NCBI GenBank assembly: GCA_050249235.1
Contig: JBFWQW010000044.1
Coordinates: forward strand, 1-22,010
Direction of reading: 5' to 3'
DNA: 22,010 nt
DNA from: JAEKLB01 sp050249235
GTDB lineage: Bacteria; Actinomycetota; Acidimicrobiia; Acidimicrobiales; CADCSY01
This document shows, in pieces, positions 20,161 to 22,010 of this stretch (position 1 is its first letter; the number at the start of each line of letters is the position of its first letter). The notes beneath the pieces were generated by a model, which saw nothing but the letters and a program-made list of their open reading frames with translations, ran no database searches and was not told the DNA's origin. The translations under genes and the position numbers were made by a program.

Positions 20161-21703
20161 TGCGCTCGTGGTCGAGCCGCACCTGGGCGGAGTCCCAGGA
20201 GACCATCTCCACCGGGGCCACGTCGGCCGCGGCGCCGGCACCGTTGCGCGCGTCAGGTTCGAGAGCCTCGTCGGCCTCGGCAGCGTCGGCTCCAGCTTCG
20301 GCGGCTTCTACGGCTTCGACGACGATCTCGGGCGGCTCGGTCTCGGGCGGCGCGTCGCCGACCAGTTCGTCCTCCGTCGGTTCGAGGAGGTCCTGGGGGG
20401 GCGGCTCGATGTCGATGCCTGCTTCTTCGGCTGCGGTTCGGCCGCTGCCGGGCAGTTGCGGGGCGCGCGCCACCCAGGGGCGGAGCTGCTGGATGACCAC
20501 TTCGTAGAACCCATCGACCGAGGCCAGCACCGAGTCGATGAAGCCGCCACGCCCGGTGCCCCGCTTGGTGCCAAGCGGTGACACGGCTGCGACGCGGAAC
20601 GTGCGCAGGTCCCGCTTCGGGTCGGCGATGAGGGCCGCAGGGTTGTCCCGAACGGCCCGGAGGAGCTCGCTGGTGGAGGTTCGTTGCTGCACGGCGAACG
20701 CGTCGATGCGCAGGTTGTCCGGTGCGTCCTTCAGCTGGCGGACCAGCCAGTTGACGCGGGTCGCAGCTCGGCCTTCCTTGGGGGCGTCGACGTCGACGGA
20801 CACGGTGACTCTCCCGGTACGGAGGTCGGCGGTGATGTCGAGCGGTGAGATGGCGTCTGGGATGCGGAGCGTCCCAGTGAGCACGCCGGCGGTGACCAGG
20901 CTCTGCGCCTGCGCAGCGAACCGCAGGGTCGGATCGGCCACCTCCTTGCGGCTGAGCTGCACCTGGACATCAGCGCCGAGCTCTCGGCCGAGGCGGAGCG
21001 CGGCGAAGCGGAGGAGCTGCTCCCAGCGGGACACGACCTCGGCGAGCCCCTTGTCGTTCGCCCGCAGCGTGCCGGCGGCGACGGCTTCGCGGACAGTGAC
21101 CCAGGCGCTGCCCATTTCGGAGAAGTCGAGGGCGCCGGACCTAGGGTGCTCGAGGTAGCGGATGAGCTCGCCGAGGATCCAGGCCTGCTCCGGGTCGGAC
21201 ACGCCCCGGTGGACGCGTTGCTGCACAGCGATGGTGAGCACTTCCGCCCAAGACAGGTGATGGAGCGCGACCTTGCGGAGCTTGCGCTTGTCGACGTCGA
21301 TGGGATGGACGCCGGGAGCGGGTGCCATCTCGTTCGAAACGGTGAGCACGAGGTCGAAGCCGCTGTCGCGTGCGACGTCGAGGTAGGTCTCGATCTGGTC
21401 TCGCTGGAGCTCGGCGGCGCCGGTCTTCACCTCGACCAGCGCGGTCCACGTCCGTCCGCCTCGGCTGACCTCGAGAAGTCCGTCCGGGTAGCAGGTGCGC
21501 TCGCCGACCTTGAACGGCACCTCGATGAACGTGCCGATAAGTCCGGCGGGAGCGCCGAGCGGCTTGGTGATGGCGGTACCGAACTCGCGGACGGCACCCA
21601 TCACTGCGAGGAGCGCAGACGTCGCCCGGCGCTCCGCCTCTTCCTGGCCGTTGATCCCGCTGGTCGGGATTAGCCGAGCCTGCTGCCAACCGTCGTCCGC
21701 CAC
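20135..21703 (-). CDS. PD-(D/E)XK nuclease-like protein, candidate defence effector
   Basis: This 522-residue protein has an N-terminal restriction-endonuclease-like core: E61 in FIEVPFK, D74 in CYPDGLLEV, E91-V-K93 in ALVEVKTGAAEL, then Q103 in QRDQIETYLDVA. That order matches the PD-(D/E)XK active site. The middle (about 140-400) is a mixed alpha/beta region that I do not recognise. The C-terminal ~100 residues are acidic and Pro-rich (EPTEDELVGDAPPETEPPEI). The start is GTG at 21703 with GAGGGG about 5 bases upstream. It diverges from a DUF4011-type gene (173 bp between starts) and is followed by an overlapping Cys4-knuckle frame. Nuclease function is predicted from motif only; a regulator or stress protein using the same fold is possible. 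Confidence 0.75.
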   Translation of the reverse strand: MADDGWQQARLIPTSGINGQEEAERRATSALLAVMGAVREFGTAITKPLGAPAGLIGTFIEVPFKVGERTCYPDGLLEVSRGGRTWTALVEVKTGAAELQRDQIETYLDVARDSGFDLVLTVSNEMAPAPGVHPIDVDKRKLRKVALHHLSWAEVLTIAVQQRVHRGVSDPEQAWILGELIRYLEHPRSGALDFSEMGSAWVTVREAVAAGTLRANDKGLAEVVSRWEQLLRFAALRLGRELGADVQVQLSRKEVADPTLRFAAQAQSLVTAGVLTGTLRIPDAISPLDITADLRTGRVTVSVDVDAPKEGRAATRVNWLVRQLKDAPDNLRIDAFAVQQRTSTSELLRAVRDNPAALIADPKRDLRTFRVAAVSPLGTKRGTGRGGFIDSVLASVDGFYEVVIQQLRPWVARAPQLPGSGRTAAEEAGIDIEPPPQDLLEPTEDELVGDAPPETEPPEIVVEAVEAAEAGADAAEADEALEPDARNGAGAAADVAPVEMVSWDSAQVRLDHERSVTVDAAD

Positions 21704-21876
21704 CTCGTCCCCTCATCGCTCGCTGCCACGTTCGCCCTGCTCAGGAGCCGGGCGAAGCGCCAAGGGTGCCATTCGACGGGCCCCGCCGGAAGGCATCGCG
21801 GCTTCTACACCGTTCGTCCACGTGCACGCGCGAGCGCGCCGGATCAGGCGGTAGGTGGTCTTCTACCGTGGCGGGC
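21704..21876. promoter_or_regulatory. Divergent promoter region of the nuclease / DUF4011 pair
   Basis: These 173 bp lie between two outward-facing start codons. On the plus side TACCGT (21864-21869) is 7 bases from the GTG at 21877, giving a leaderless layout. On the minus side a GAGGGG ribosome-binding site precedes the nuclease GTG, so the two genes use different initiation modes. No operator palindrome stands out. Confidence 0.4.
21864..21869 (+). promoter_or_regulatory. -10 box TACCGT of the leaderless DUF4011-type gene
   Basis: TACCGT is followed by GGCGGGC and then GTG at 21877. There is no separate leader, matching the other leaderless starts in this window. Confidence 0.5.
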
Positions 21877-22010
21877 GTGGTCAATGAGACGGATGGTTCG
21901 TCGGTCGCGGCTCCGGTCGATGCGGCACGGCTGCGCGTGGTCGAGAAGGCCGTCGAGGCGTGGAAGGGCCAACTCGTCGACGTCGGCGGCCGCAACACGC
22001 TCCTCTACTA
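21877..22010 (+). CDS. N-terminus of a DUF4011-type helicase-like protein (cut by window end)
   Basis: Only the first 44 codons are in the window. After about 20 variable residues the frame reads VEKAVEAWKGQLVDVGGRNT and then LLYY. The W-x3-L-[IV]-D-[LV]-x3-R-N-x-L-L pattern opens DUF4011 proteins, large predicted AAA/superfamily-1-like helicases that often end in a nuclease-like domain. Many such genes sit in mobile or defence regions. The start is GTG at 21877, 7 bases after TACCGT. The rest of the gene, and so any helicase or nuclease domain, is outside the window. Assignment rests on this short motif alone. Confidence 0.6.
   Translation, partial: MVNETDGSSVAAPVDAARLRVVEKAVEAWKGQLVDVGGRNTLLY

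Overview
The window is very GC-rich, densely coded and reads as a chromosomal segment of an actinobacterium. Three things support this: GTG starts are frequent, several start codons sit 6-9 bases after a TANNNT-type -10 box (leaderless genes), and the gene content is actinobacterial (acyl-CoA carboxylase beta plus a small epsilon-like subunit, a BldD-like regulator, a PGPGW membrane protein, an Hsp20/HspR-like pair, an ECF sigma factor with a DGPF partner). The class Acidimicrobiia is my best guess, but that is inference. I see no rRNA, tRNA, CRISPR array or insertion sequence.

Left part (1-3606). Positions 1-453 hold no convincing gene, but do hold a nested inverted repeat at 26-84. A minus-strand stress operon follows: Hsp20, then a MerR/HspR-like regulator, then a STAS-domain protein that lacks the usual phosphorylatable serine. 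Divergent from it is a two-gene module, a YCII/DGPF protein overlapping an ECF42-like sigma factor with a long C-terminal domain.

Middle part (3607-10228). Two overlapping minus-strand ABC exporter half-transporters carry complementary degenerate motifs, as expected of a heterodimer with one active and one degenerate ATP site. Divergent are an alpha/beta hydrolase, a small possibly metal-binding protein, a PGPGW membrane protein and a MazG-like pyrophosphohydrolase. Facing these is a minus-strand block: lysC, a DUF4012 protein, a small LPXTG surface protein and asd. The two aspartate-pathway genes are thus separated by two envelope-type genes.

Right part (13851-19597). A BldD-like regulator diverges from a membrane-anchored cyclophilin. 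A peptidase S51-like protein, whose nucleophile motif looks destroyed, diverges from leucyl/phenylalanyl-tRNA-protein transferase with start codons only 19 bp apart. Then come a 5'-3' exonuclease and the acyl-CoA carboxylase genes accD and accE. Between accD and accE lies an open frame of two 30-residue repeats that overlaps both neighbours' stop/start codons.

Right edge (19598-22010). A candidate defence-type locus: a PD-(D/E)XK nuclease-like protein with an overlapping downstream two-Cys4-knuckle frame, divergent from the start of a DUF4011-type helicase-like gene cut by the window end. This locus and the repeated frame between accD and accE are the two things most worth following up.
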